DNA of 64,000 bases, from positions 1,984,001 through 2,048,000 of the forward strand of contig NZ_WWGH01000002.1 in assembly GCF_009865135.1 (NCBI RefSeq), read 5' to 3'. Positions 1 through 9,802 of this stretch are shown in pieces (position 1 is the stretch's first letter; every line of letters begins with the position of its first letter). The notes under the pieces were generated by a model that worked only from the letters and a program-made list of their open reading frames with translations, made no database searches and was not told the DNA's origin. The translations under genes were made by a program, and so were the position numbers. The stretch is from Streptomyces sp. SID8374. GTDB lineage: Bacteria; Actinomycetota; Actinomycetes; Streptomycetales; Streptomycetaceae.

Positions 1-3000
1 CGCCCGCCGCCGCTGGTCCCGGTGGCGACGGTGGCGAGCTGGGCGACCGTGGGGTGGGTGAAGAGGTGCTGTACGGACAGGGCCAGGCCGCGGGCCGTCA
101 GCGCCCCCACCGCGCGGATCGCCCGGATGGAGTCGCCGCCCAGGTCGAAGAACCGGTCGTGGACACCCACCCGGTCGAGGTCCAGTGCGGCGGCCAGTTC
201 CTCGGCGATGGTCCGCTCCACCGGAGTGCGGGGCGCGGTGTACTCACCGGCCCGGCTCTCCCGGCTGCGGTCCGGGGCGGGCAGCGCCTTGCGGTCGGTC
301 TTTCCGCTCGCGGTCAGCGGCAGGGCGTCGAGTACCGTCCAGTCGCCGGGCACCATGGCGTCCGGCAGCCGCTCGCGGAGCCAGGCCCGGACGGCGCCGG
401 TGTCCGGAGACCCGGCCTCCGGGGCGCCCGGTGCGGGGTGGCCGACGAGATGGGCCACCAGCCGCCCGTCGTGCACCGTGACGGCGGCGGCGGTGACCGA
501 GGGGTGCTCGTGCAGGACCGCCTCGATCTCGCCCAGCTCGATGCGCTGGCCGCGGATCTTCACCTGGTGGTCCATCCGGCCCAGGTAGTCGATGGAGCCG
601 TCCGGCAGATGGCGGGCCAGGTCGCCGGTGCGGTAGAGCCGCCCGCCCGGCTCCCCGCCGAAGGGGTCGGGGACGAACCGGTCGGCGGTCAGCGCGGGCC
701 GTCCCGGGTAGCCCCGGGCCAGCTGGACACCGCCCAGCAGCAGCTCTCCCGGCACCCCGACCGGGACCGGCCGCAGGGCCGAGTCCACGATGTAGGTACG
801 GGTGTTGGCGATGGGCCTGCCGATGGTGACGCGTTGTCCGGGCACGCAGGGGGCGTGGGTCACGTCCACGGCCGCCTCGGTCGGCCCGTACAGGTTGTGC
901 GGAGCGATCCCGAGGCGCTCCGCCGACGCGGTGACCAGGTCTCCCGGCAGTGCCTCGCCGCTGCATACGATGCGCCGTACCGAGGGCAGAGCCGGCACGG
1001 AGCCCGCCAGGAACGCGCGCAGCATCGACGGGACGAAGTGCAGGGTGGTGATGGACTGCTCGGCGATGGTCCGGGCGAGGTACGCCGGATCCCGGTGACC
1101 TCCGGGGCGTGCCATCACCAGGGTGGCGCCCGTGATCACCGGCCAGAAGAACTCCCAGACCGAGACGTCGAAGCCCATCGGGGTCTTCTGGAGCACCCGG
1201 TCGGTCGCGTCGAGGCCGAACTCCCGCTGCATCCAGTGCAGCCGGTTGACGATCGCCCGGTGCTCCACCAGCACACCCTTGGGGCGGCCGGTGGACCCGG
1301 AGGTGTAGATGACGTACGCGGCGTCGTCCGGGCCGCAGGAGCGTCCGGGAAGGGCCCGGGCCCCGTCGGGCAGCATTCCGCCGCGCGCCAGGGGGACGAC
1401 CGCGACCTCCTCCGGCACACCGTCCGGGGCGGCCCCGGTATCGGTGAGCACGACCCGGGCGCCGGAGTCGGAGAGCATGTACCGGCGGCGCTCCGCAGGG
1501 AGATCCGGCTCCAGCGGGAGGTAGGCGCTGCCCGCCTTGAGCACACCGAGGAGGGCCACCAGCAGCCCCCGGGAGCGCTCCAGGCACACCCCCGTCACGG
1601 TGCCGGGACCGGCCCCCCGGGCCCGGAGCGCGTCGGCCACCGCCTCCGCGCGGCGGTCCAGCTCCGCGTAGCCGAGCGTGCCGTCCTCGTCGGCCACCGC
1701 CACCGCGTCCGGGGTCGCCGCGGCCTGGGCCTCGAACAGCCCGTGCAGCGTGCCGGTGGGGAACGGGACGGCGGTGTCGTTCCACCGGTGCACCACTTGC
1801 TCCAGCTCCGCCGGGGACATCAGCTCCAGCTCGGCCACCGGGACGTCGGGCTCGGCCACTGCGGCGGTGAGCAGCCGGACGAAGTGATCGGCCATGCGGG
1901 CGGCCGTCGCCGCGTCGAACAGCGCGGTGGCGTAGTTGAGTCCGCCGGAGAGCGAGCCGTCCGGCTGCTCGGTGACACCGAGCGTCAGATCGAACTTGGC
2001 GGTGGTCTCACCGACCGCGAGCCGCTCCACCACGAGCGTCTCCGCACTCCCGGCGTTCGCCTCCGAGGCCTGACCGTCGGCGCCCTCCCAGAGGAACATG
2101 GCGCCGAACAGCGGTGTACGGGAGGGATCGCGCTCCGGAGCCAGCGCGTCCACCAGCCGTTCGAAGGGCACCTCCTGGTGGCCGTAGTCGTCCAGCGAGC
2201 CTTCCCGCACCCGGTCCAGCACCTCGCCGAAGCCGGGGGCTCCCGAGAGGTCGGTGCGCAGGACCAGGGTGTTGAGGAAGAGTCCCAGCATGTTCTGGGT
2301 CTCGGTCCGGTCCCGGCCGGACACAGGGGTGCCGACGGCGATGTCGGTGCTGCCCGAGTACCGGCCGAGCAGCACCTGGAACGCGGCGAGAGCGGCCATG
2401 AACGGGGTGGCGCCGCGTTCGCGGGCCAGCCGGGAGAGCCGGCCGGCGACGTCGGCCGGCACGGTGAAGGGCGCCACGGCCCCGCTCTCGTCCCGGACCG
2501 CGGGCCGCGGCCGGTCGGTGGGCAGCTCCAGCGGCGTGAGCCCCGCCAGCCGCCCGCGCCAGTGGGCGAGGCCCTCCCGGAGCTTCTCCTCGGTGAGCCG
2601 GGCCCGCTGCCAGACGGCGAAGTCCGCGTACTGGAGAGCCGGCGGGACAGGTTCCGGATACTCCTCCCCGGCACTCGACCGGCGGTAGTCCGCCATCAGC
2701 TCACGCACCATCAGCTCTTCGGACCGGCCGTCCGCCGCGATGTGGTGCACGGTCAGGAAGAGGGCGTGCTCCTCGGCCGAGCAGCGGGCCAGGACGGCCC
2801 GGAACACGGGTCCCTCGGCCAGGTCCACCGGCCGCCGCCCCGAGGTGCCCAGCACCGCCAGCCGGCGTGCGCGCTCCGCCGGGGCCAGCCCGGTCAGATC
2901 CTCCTCGGCGAGGTCCACCGGCGCGGGCGCGTCCACGATCTGGACCGGGTCGCCGTCGACGACCCCGTAGCGGGTGCGCAGCACTTCGTGCCGTGCCACC

Positions 3001-3260
3001 AGCGCGTCCAGCGCACCCCGCAGCGCCCCGGGGTCCAGAGGGCCGCGCAGCCGCAGCGCGGCCGTCATGAGGTAGGTGGTGGAACCGGGGCTCAGCCGGT
3101 CCAGCACCCACAGCCGCTGCTGGGCGGAGGAGAGCGGCAGCGGACCGCCGCGTTCGGCGCGGGGGATGCCGTCGGACGGGGCGGGGGCGGCCGCGCCGCG
3201 CAGCCGCTGCCTGAGCAGGCGGGCGCGGAGGTCCGCGGGGGCGAGTGTCTGGTGGGTCAT
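1..3260 (-). CDS. NRPS, C-A-PCP..., serine-type (3' end off window)
   Basis: Non-ribosomal peptide synthetase that continues past the left edge; 1086 residues are visible. The condensation domain has HHIAADG near residue 171. The adenylation domain has the phosphate loop YTSGSTGRPKG near 650. The carrier domain has LGGDSIRAI with its pantetheine Ser at residue 1044. Aligning the A-domain pocket by eye to GrsA gives D-V-W-H-V-S-L-V-D, the serine signature seen in EntF. The carrier motif GGDSI rather than GGHSL is the form usually found before an epimerization domain, so an E domain may follow off window and give D-Ser; this is inference. The ATG overlaps the stop of the upstream NRPS gene by four bases (ATGA), so the two are translationally coupled. 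The protein acts in the cytoplasm as the third visible module of the line. Confidence 0.93.
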   Translation of the reverse strand, partial: MTHQTLAPADLRARLLRQRLRGAAAPAPSDGIPRAERGGPLPLSSAQQRLWVLDRLSPGSTTYLMTAALRLRGPLDPGALRGALDALVARHEVLRTRYGVVDGDPVQIVDAPAPVDLAEEDLTGLAPAERARRLAVLGTSGRRPVDLAEGPVFRAVLARCSAEEHALFLTVHHIAADGRSEELMVRELMADYRRSSAGEEYPEPVPPALQYADFAVWQRARLTEEKLREGLAHWRGRLAGLTPLELPTDRPRPAVRDESGAVAPFTVPADVAGRLSRLARERGATPFMAALAAFQVLLGRYSGSTDIAVGTPVSGRDRTETQNMLGLFLNTLVLRTDLSGAPGFGEVLDRVREGSLDDYGHQEVPFERLVDALAPERDPSRTPLFGAMFLWEGADGQASEANAGSAETLVVERLAVGETTAKFDLTLGVTEQPDGSLSGGLNYATALFDAATAARMADHFVRLLTAAVAEPDVPVAELELMSPAELEQVVHRWNDTAVPFPTGTLHGLFEAQAAATPDAVAVADEDGTLGYAELDRRAEAVADALRARGAGPGTVTGVCLERSRGLLVALLGVLKAGSAYLPLEPDLPAERRRYMLSDSGARVVLTDTGAAPDGVPEEVAVVPLARGGMLPDGARALPGRSCGPDDAAYVIYTSGSTGRPKGVLVEHRAIVNRLHWMQREFGLDATDRVLQKTPMGFDVSVWEFFWPVITGATLVMARPGGHRDPAYLARTIAEQSITTLHFVPSMLRAFLAGSVPALPSVRRIVCSGEALPGDLVTASAERLGIAPHNLYGPTEAAVDVTHAPCVPGQRVTIGRPIANTRTYIVDSALRPVPVGVPGELLLGGVQLARGYPGRPALTADRFVPDPFGGEPGGRLYRTGDLARHLPDGSIDYLGRMDHQVKIRGQRIELGEIEAVLHEHPSVTAAAVTVHDGRLVAHLVGHPAPGAPEAGSPDTGAVRAWLRERLPDAMVPGDWTVLDALPLTASGKTDRKALPAPDRSRESRAGEYTAPRTPVERTIAEELAAALDLDRVGVHDRFFDLGGDSIRAIRAVGALTARGLALSVQHLFTHPTVAQLATVATGTSGGG

Positions 3261-6200
3261 CGTGCGCCTTCCGGGTTCAGCAGTTCCGCGACCTCTGCGT
3301 CGGAGAGCTGGGCGATAGCGGCCTCGACGGCCTCGGTGACGGCCGCCGCGAGGGCGGAGACAGTGGTGTGTTCGAAGAGGCGGCGCAGCGGAAGTTCCAC
3401 CGCGAAGGCCTCCCGCAGCCGGGCCAGGACCCGGGTGGCCAGCAGCGAGTGCCCGCCCAGGGCGAAGAAGTCGTCCTCGGCGCCGACCCGGTCGACCCCG
3501 AGCGCCTCCGCCCAGATGGCGGCGACCGCCTCCTCGACCGGGTCCCGGGGCGCCACATAGGCGCGTTCGAGAGTGGTGGCGGGGGCGGGCAGGGCCTTGC
3601 GGTCGATCTTCTGGCTGGCGGTCATCGGCAGGGAGTCCAGCACGGTCCACAGCGCCGGAACCATGTAGTCGGGCAGCCCCTCCCGCAGATGCTCACGGAG
3701 CGTCTCCGGGTCAGGAGCGGGGGCGCCGTCCAGGCCGGTCACGTAGGCGGCCAGCCGGCGGTTGCCCGGGGTGATCTCGGGCGCGGTCACCGCCGCCGCG
3801 CCGACGCCTGGGTGGCCGGTGAGGGCCGCCTCGATCTCCCCGAGTTCGATGCGCAGCCCGCGGATCTTCACCTGCTGGTCGATCCGGCCCAGGAACTCCA
3901 GGGTGCCGTCCGGCCGGTAGCGCACCAGGTCACCGGTGCGGTACAGCCGCTCGCCCGTGCCGCCGAACGGATCGGGCACGAACTGTGCGGCGGTCAGCTC
4001 CGGGCGTTCGTGGTAGCCGCGGGCCAGCCGGACGCCGCCGACACAGAGTTCGCCGGGCACACCGATCGGTACGGGGCGCTGCCCGGCGTCCAGGACGTAG
4101 GCCCGGGTGCCCGCGAAGGGGCGGCCCAGTGGCATGGACGCGGTGTCCCGTTCCCCGCTCTGCCCGGCCGGACCGGTGTGCAGCAGGCAGGTGACGGTCG
4201 CCTCCGTGGGGCCGTAACAGCAGACGAACCGTCCGGGCAGCCCGCTCGCGGCCCACTGCCGGGCGTCGGCCACGGTGACCACGTCGCTGCTGAGGTTGAT
4301 CAGCTTCAGCCCGGTGAGCACGCTCGTGTCGTAGTTCATCGCCTCCCGGTAGTAGGCCGGGGTGGTCTCCATGACCGTGACACCGTGTTCGGCCAGCCGG
4401 GCGGGGAGTTCGGCCGGGCTCCAGAACAGCGGGTCGGCGATCACCACGGCGGCACCGGTCAGCAGTGGGGCGGCGATCTGCTCCATCGACACGTCGAAGG
4501 TCAGCGAGGAGAGCTGGACCACCCGTTCACCCGGGCCGATCCCGTACGCGTCGGCCGCGATGCGGCAGTGGTGGGCGTAGGCGCGGTGGTCGATCATCAC
4601 CCCCTTGGGGCGCCCGGTGGAGCCGGAGGTGTAGATCACGTAGGCCAGGTTCTCCGGGGCCGCCGGAACGTCCGGCAGCGCCTCGTCGGCGCCGTCGGCG
4701 GCCAGGGCGTCCACGGTGAGCACCTGGTGGCCGGCGCCGGTGAGGGTGTCCGCGTGCTCGGACGTGGTGACCAGGAACCGGGCCCCGGCGTCCTCGACGG
4801 TCCGCAGGAGGCGCTGGCGGGGATGGCGGGGGTCCAGAGGTACGTAGACCGCACCTGCCCGCAGCACACCGAGCAGGGTGACCACGGCGTCGATGCCGCG
4901 TTCCTGGCAGGAGGCCACCGGGGTCTCCGGACCGGCCCCCAGGGCTCGCAGGTGCCGGGCGAAGCGGGCGGAGCGGGCCTCCAGAGCGGCGTAGTCGAGT
5001 TCCTCCTCACCGAAGACCAGGGCGGTGGCGTCCGGGGTGCGGGCGGCCTGCCGGACGAACAGCTCCGGCACGGTCAGCCCGCGTTCGTTCCCGGGGACGA
5101 TCTCCGGCAGCCGGGCGGAGTGCGGATCGGGCCAGACGTCCAGCAACTGCCGGCGCTCGGCGTCCGGCATCAGCTCCAGCTCGGCCACGGCGGTGCCCGG
5201 CGCGGCGGTCACCGATTCCAGCAGGCGCAGGTAGTGGGCGGCCAGCCGTTCCACGGTGGAGCGGTCGAAGAGCGCGCTCGCGTACTCGAACCAGCAGTGC
5301 ATCCGTCCGTCGGGACGCTCCTTCACGGTCAGTGTCAGGTCGAACTTGGCGGTCCGCGGACCCGCGTTGAGCGGTTCGACCGCCAGCCCGCCGAGCGTGG
5401 AGGTGAGCCCGCCCATGTGCTGGTGCTCGAACATCACCTGGAACAGCGGGTTGCGGGAGAGGTCGCGGTCCGTCGCCAGCTCGTCCACGAGCTGCTCGAA
5501 CGGGACGTCCTGGTGGGCGAACGCCTCCAGGCAGACCTCCTTCACCCGCTCCAGCAGTCCGGTGAAGGCCGGGTCCCCGCTCAGATCCGTACGGATGACC
5601 AGGCTGTTCACGAAGAGGCCGAGCAACCCCTCCGTCTCCTCCCGGGTCCGGGCCGCCACCGGAACGCCCACCGCGATGTCCGTGCGGCCCGTGTAGTGGT
5701 GCAGCAGCACCTGGAACGCGCCGAGCAGCGTCATGAAGGGCGTCGCGCCCGACCGCTCGCCCAGCTCCGTCACCGCGCGGCCCAGGGCGTCGGGGACGTC
5801 GACGACGACGGTGTCCCCGGCCGCGTCGCGGGTGGCGCCGCGCGGCCGGTCGGACGGCAGCTCCACCGGGGTGAGACCGCCGAGGCGCTCCAGCCAGTGC
5901 TCGAGCTGACGAGAGGTCTCCGGGGTGTCCTCCTGGGCGCGCTGCCATGCGGCGAAGTCCGCGTACTGGACCGGCCCCGGACGGAGCGGCGCCTCCCGGC
6001 CCGCGGCGAACGCGGTGTACGCGGTGTCCAGGTCACGCAGGAACACCTTGGTCGACCAGGCGTCGAAGGCGATGTGGTGGGCGGCCAGGGCCACCCAGTG
6101 GTCCTCGGGAGCGGCGCGGATCACCGTGACCCGCAAGGGGTGTTCGGCCGCCAGGTCGAAGGGGACGCGCAGGACCTCCTCCAGCAGCTCCCGGGCACGG

Positions 6201-9200
6201 ACGGGCCCGTCCCCGGCGCCGGAGAGGTCCACCTCCCGGTACGCCACCGGGCCCGGTGGGTCGATGAGCTGCACCGGGCTGCCGTCCCGGTCCGCGTACC
6301 GGGTGCGGAGCACCTCGTGGACCCGTGCCACCTCGTCCAGAGCCTGCCGGAAGGCCCCGGTGTCCAGCGGGCCGTGCAGTCGAAGGGCCAGCGGGATCAG
6401 GTACTCCTGGCTCCCCGGCTCCAGCCGGTCCAGGAACCACATGCGCTGCTGGCCGAAGGAGAGCGGCAGCACACCGTCCCGCTCCACCGGAACGATCCCG
6501 CCCGGCCCCTGGCCGGGCTCCTCCGCCTGCGCGGCTCCGGCGGCCCGGTCGATGCGGGCGGCCAGGGCGGCGGCGGTGCGGTCGGCGAAGAGGTCGGCGA
6601 CCGTCATCTCGATGCCGAAGGCACGGCGCAGCCCGAGAACCAGCCGGATGGCGAGCAGCGAGTGGCCGCCCAGTCCGAAGAAGTCGTCGTCGGGCCCCGG
6701 TTCGGGGATCTCCAGGACCGAGGCCATGGCTGCCACGACGGCCTGTTCCGTCGCCGTACGGGGAGTGGCGCGGTCCGGCCCGGTCGCGGCGGACGGTGCC
6801 ACGTCCTCCTCGGGGCCGGGCAGCGCTCCCCGGTCCACCTTTCCGCTGGCGGTCAGCGGGAGGGCGTCCAGCAGTACCAGCCGGGAGGGCACGACCGCGG
6901 CGGGCAGACGCGCGGCGAGGTGGGCCAGCAGCTCCGACCGCAGCTCGGCCGGGTCAGATCCGGCGGCAGGGACGGCGTAGGCGGTCAGCTCCAGCTGGCC
7001 GTGCGCCCCGGGCCGGGCCACGACCGCCGAAGCGGTCGCCGAGGGATGGGCCAGCAGCACAGCCTCGATCTCGGCCGGTTCGACCCGGACACCGTGGATC
7101 TTCACCTGGTCGTCGCTCCGGCCCAGGAACTCCAGGGTCCCGTCGGCCCGCCAGCGGACCAGGTCGCCCGTGCGGTACCAGCGCCCGCCGGGCACCGTGG
7201 CGTACGGGTCGGCGCCGAACCGCTCGGCCGTCTGCCCGGGGCGGCCGAGATACCCGCGGGCCAGCCCCGCTCCCCGTACGCACAGCTCACCGGGGACCCC
7301 GACCGGGACCAGCAGGTCGCCCCGGTCCACCACGGAGACACCCACACCGGTCAGGGGAGCGCCGATGGCGACCGTGCCGGATCCGGGCAGCCCCTCGCCC
7401 GTGTAGCGGTGGGCGGTCGAGTCGATGGAGCACTCGGTGGGGCCGTAGGTGTTGGAGACCTCCACCCCGGGCACCGCCGCGCGCAGCCGCTCGCACAGCC
7501 GGGCGGGCAGCGGTTCCCCCGCCGAGCTGACCAGCCGCAGCGCGGTGCAGCGGGAGAGGGCCGGCTCCTGCACCAGCAGCCGCAGCACCGAGGGCACCAG
7601 CTGGAGGAGGGTGACCCGGTGGCGGGCCATGGCGGCGGCCATCACGGACGGGTCCCGGTGCGCGTCCGCCGGGGCCATCACCACGGTGCCGCCGGAGACC
7701 AGCGGGGAGAGGAACTCCCAGAGGGAGGCGTCGAACCCGATGGTGGTCTTCTGGAGCAGCCGGTCCGCGGCGGTCATCGCGTACGCCTCCACCGACCACA
7801 GCACCCGGTTGCGCAGCCCGCCGTGGGTCACCACCACGCCCTTGGGGGTACCGGTGGATCCGGAGGTGTACACCACGCAGGCCGCCTCGTCCGGACCGGC
7901 CTGGTGGGGGAAGTCGGCGGGCGAGGCGTCCGGACCGGTCCCGGCCCACTCGGCGTCCAGCGCACGCACCGGGGTGCCCTCGCCGAAGCCGTCACGCAGC
8001 GCCTCCTCGGTGAGCACCAGCGCCGCCCCGGAGTCCGACAGGAGGAACTCCCTCCGGCCTTCCGGGAGATCGGGGGCCAGCGGCACATGGACACCGCCGA
8101 CGGCCAGCACGGCCAGGATCGCTGTCACCAGCTCCGGGCCGCGGTGCAGACTCACCGCGACGGGGGTGCCGGGGCGGACCCCCTCCTCCCGCAGCCGGAC
8201 CGCCAGCCCGGTGATCCGGCCGGCCAGCCCGGCGTAGTCCACCGAGCCTCCGTCGTACGCCACAGCCGTCGCATCCGGGGTGGCGGCCGCCCGGTCGAGC
8301 ACCATCCCGACCAGGCCTTGGCCGGAGCGGTCCTCCGAGGCGGGCCGGGACGCCCCCTGCCCCCAGGCGGTGAGCACGGCCCGCTCCGCCGGTGCGGTCA
8401 GCTCCAGCCGGTCCACCGGGGTGCCGGGCGAGGCGACCACCTGGTCCAGCAGATGGAGGAAGTTCTCGGCCATGCGCTCCATCCGGTCCCGGTCGAAGAG
8501 CGCGGTCGGATAGATGAACTCGCCGGTGACCGTGGAGTCCGGACGCTCCGTCAGATGGAGGGAGAGGTCGAAGGCGGAGGTGCGTGCGCCCCCGGAGACC
8601 CGGGTGACCTCCAGGCCCGGGAGCGCGAACGGGCGGCGGTGCGCGTTGTGCAGCGCGAACCCGGCCTGGAAGACCGGGTTGCGCCCCGGGTCCCGCTCCG
8701 GGGCGAGGTCCGCGACCACCCGCTCGAAGGGCACCTCCTGGTGGCTGTAGGCGTCCAGCGTGGTGCTCTTCACCCGGGACAGGAGCTCCCGGAAGTCCGG
8801 GGCACCGCCCAGGTCCGTGCGCACCACCACCGTGTTGAGGAACAGGCCGATCAGCCGTTCCAGCCGGGCGTCGTCCCGGTTGGCCAGGGAGACGCCGACC
8901 GCGATGTCCTGGGCGCCGGAGTAGCGCCCGAGCAGCAGTTGGTACGCGGCGAGCCCGGCCATGAAGAGCGTGGTGCCCTGCTCCTTGGCGAGCGCCGAGA
9001 AGCCTGCCGCGAGGGGCGCCGGCACGGTGAAGGCGACGGTGTCACCCGTGGCGTCCCACCGGGCCGGACGGGGCCGGTCGGTGGGCAGGTCCAGTGGGGT
9101 CGTGTCCGTCAGGCGGTCCCGCCAGTAAGCGAGTTGACGGTCCATCAGTTCAGGCTGCGCCGTCCACCAATCGCGCTGCCACTCCGCGTAGTCCGCGTAC

Positions 9201-9733
9201 TGGAGTTCCAGATCCTCCGCCGCCGGGGCGCCACCGGAGGCGAACGCCGCGTACGACTCGCGCAGTTCGTCGGCGAGCAGGCCCCAGGACCAGCCGTCGA
9301 AGGCGATGTGGTGGAAGGTGAGCAGCAAGGCCCAGTCCTGCGGTGCCAGCCGGACCACGGCCACGCGCCAGGGATGCTCCCGGCGGATGTCGAGGGGCAG
9401 GGCGGCCCAGCTCGCGCCGAACTCCCGCAGGCCCTGCTCGCGCCGCTCGTCCGGGACGTCGCCGAGGTCGACCAGCTCCGGTTTCACCGGCTCCGGTTCG
9501 TCGATGATCTGGATGCCGACGCCGTCCTCGTCGGCGTACCGGGTGCGGAGCACCTCGTGCCGGGCGGCTGTCTCGGTGAGCGCGGCGTTCAACGCCTCCG
9601 TGTCCAGCGGGCCGCGGATGCGGAAGGTTTCGTGCATCAGATACTCGGCGGCGTCGCCCGACCTGAGCTGGTCGAGCAGCCAGAGCTGTTCCTGTGCGAA
9701 GGACAGCGGATAACCGCCGTCGACGGGTGCCAT
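3257..9733 (-). CDS. NRPS, C-A-PCP-C-A-PCP (two modules)
   Basis: Dimodular peptide synthetase of 2158 aa. C1 has HHIAFDG at 140-146, A1 spans about 470-975, and PCP1 has its Ser at 1025 (GGHSLL). C2 has HHIAFDA near 1219, with the usual final Gly of HHxxxDG replaced by Ala. A2 spans about 1540-2030 and PCP2 has its Ser at 2096 (GGHSLL). Pockets read by eye are A1 D-A-W-Q-S-A-T-I-D and A2 D-V-E-E-N-S-C-V-T. Two acidic residues in the A2 pocket suit a cationic side chain such as Dap, which the nearby sbnAB genes would supply. A1 shares only its first four residues with some Gln codes, so its substrate is open. There is no E or TE domain. The N-terminal C domain implies an upstream module or acyl donor not seen here. 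The start is preceded by AGGGAGA. Confidence 0.95.
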   Translation of the reverse strand: MAPVDGGYPLSFAQEQLWLLDQLRSGDAAEYLMHETFRIRGPLDTEALNAALTETAARHEVLRTRYADEDGVGIQIIDEPEPVKPELVDLGDVPDERREQGLREFGASWAALPLDIRREHPWRVAVVRLAPQDWALLLTFHHIAFDGWSWGLLADELRESYAAFASGGAPAAEDLELQYADYAEWQRDWWTAQPELMDRQLAYWRDRLTDTTPLDLPTDRPRPARWDATGDTVAFTVPAPLAAGFSALAKEQGTTLFMAGLAAYQLLLGRYSGAQDIAVGVSLANRDDARLERLIGLFLNTVVVRTDLGGAPDFRELLSRVKSTTLDAYSHQEVPFERVVADLAPERDPGRNPVFQAGFALHNAHRRPFALPGLEVTRVSGGARTSAFDLSLHLTERPDSTVTGEFIYPTALFDRDRMERMAENFLHLLDQVVASPGTPVDRLELTAPAERAVLTAWGQGASRPASEDRSGQGLVGMVLDRAAATPDATAVAYDGGSVDYAGLAGRITGLAVRLREEGVRPGTPVAVSLHRGPELVTAILAVLAVGGVHVPLAPDLPEGRREFLLSDSGAALVLTEEALRDGFGEGTPVRALDAEWAGTGPDASPADFPHQAGPDEAACVVYTSGSTGTPKGVVVTHGGLRNRVLWSVEAYAMTAADRLLQKTTIGFDASLWEFLSPLVSGGTVVMAPADAHRDPSVMAAAMARHRVTLLQLVPSVLRLLVQEPALSRCTALRLVSSAGEPLPARLCERLRAAVPGVEVSNTYGPTECSIDSTAHRYTGEGLPGSGTVAIGAPLTGVGVSVVDRGDLLVPVGVPGELCVRGAGLARGYLGRPGQTAERFGADPYATVPGGRWYRTGDLVRWRADGTLEFLGRSDDQVKIHGVRVEPAEIEAVLLAHPSATASAVVARPGAHGQLELTAYAVPAAGSDPAELRSELLAHLAARLPAAVVPSRLVLLDALPLTASGKVDRGALPGPEEDVAPSAATGPDRATPRTATEQAVVAAMASVLEIPEPGPDDDFFGLGGHSLLAIRLVLGLRRAFGIEMTVADLFADRTAAALAARIDRAAGAAQAEEPGQGPGGIVPVERDGVLPLSFGQQRMWFLDRLEPGSQEYLIPLALRLHGPLDTGAFRQALDEVARVHEVLRTRYADRDGSPVQLIDPPGPVAYREVDLSGAGDGPVRARELLEEVLRVPFDLAAEHPLRVTVIRAAPEDHWVALAAHHIAFDAWSTKVFLRDLDTAYTAFAAGREAPLRPGPVQYADFAAWQRAQEDTPETSRQLEHWLERLGGLTPVELPSDRPRGATRDAAGDTVVVDVPDALGRAVTELGERSGATPFMTLLGAFQVLLHHYTGRTDIAVGVPVAARTREETEGLLGLFVNSLVIRTDLSGDPAFTGLLERVKEVCLEAFAHQDVPFEQLVDELATDRDLSRNPLFQVMFEHQHMGGLTSTLGGLAVEPLNAGPRTAKFDLTLTVKERPDGRMHCWFEYASALFDRSTVERLAAHYLRLLESVTAAPGTAVAELELMPDAERRQLLDVWPDPHSARLPEIVPGNERGLTVPELFVRQAARTPDATALVFGEEELDYAALEARSARFARHLRALGAGPETPVASCQERGIDAVVTLLGVLRAGAVYVPLDPRHPRQRLLRTVEDAGARFLVTTSEHADTLTGAGHQVLTVDALAADGADEALPDVPAAPENLAYVIYTSGSTGRPKGVMIDHRAYAHHCRIAADAYGIGPGERVVQLSSLTFDVSMEQIAAPLLTGAAVVIADPLFWSPAELPARLAEHGVTVMETTPAYYREAMNYDTSVLTGLKLINLSSDVVTVADARQWAASGLPGRFVCCYGPTEATVTCLLHTGPAGQSGERDTASMPLGRPFAGTRAYVLDAGQRPVPIGVPGELCVGGVRLARGYHERPELTAAQFVPDPFGGTGERLYRTGDLVRYRPDGTLEFLGRIDQQVKIRGLRIELGEIEAALTGHPGVGAAAVTAPEITPGNRRLAAYVTGLDGAPAPDPETLREHLREGLPDYMVPALWTVLDSLPMTASQKIDRKALPAPATTLERAYVAPRDPVEEAVAAIWAEALGVDRVGAEDDFFALGGHSLLATRVLARLREAFAVELPLRRLFEHTTVSALAAAVTEAVEAAIAQLSDAEVAELLNPEGAR

Positions 9734-9802
9734 CGGTCGTCTCCCTGGGCAGATGGTGGTGGGGCGGTGGAGCGGTCGGCGTACGGGGGGCCGGGCGGCG
9801 GG

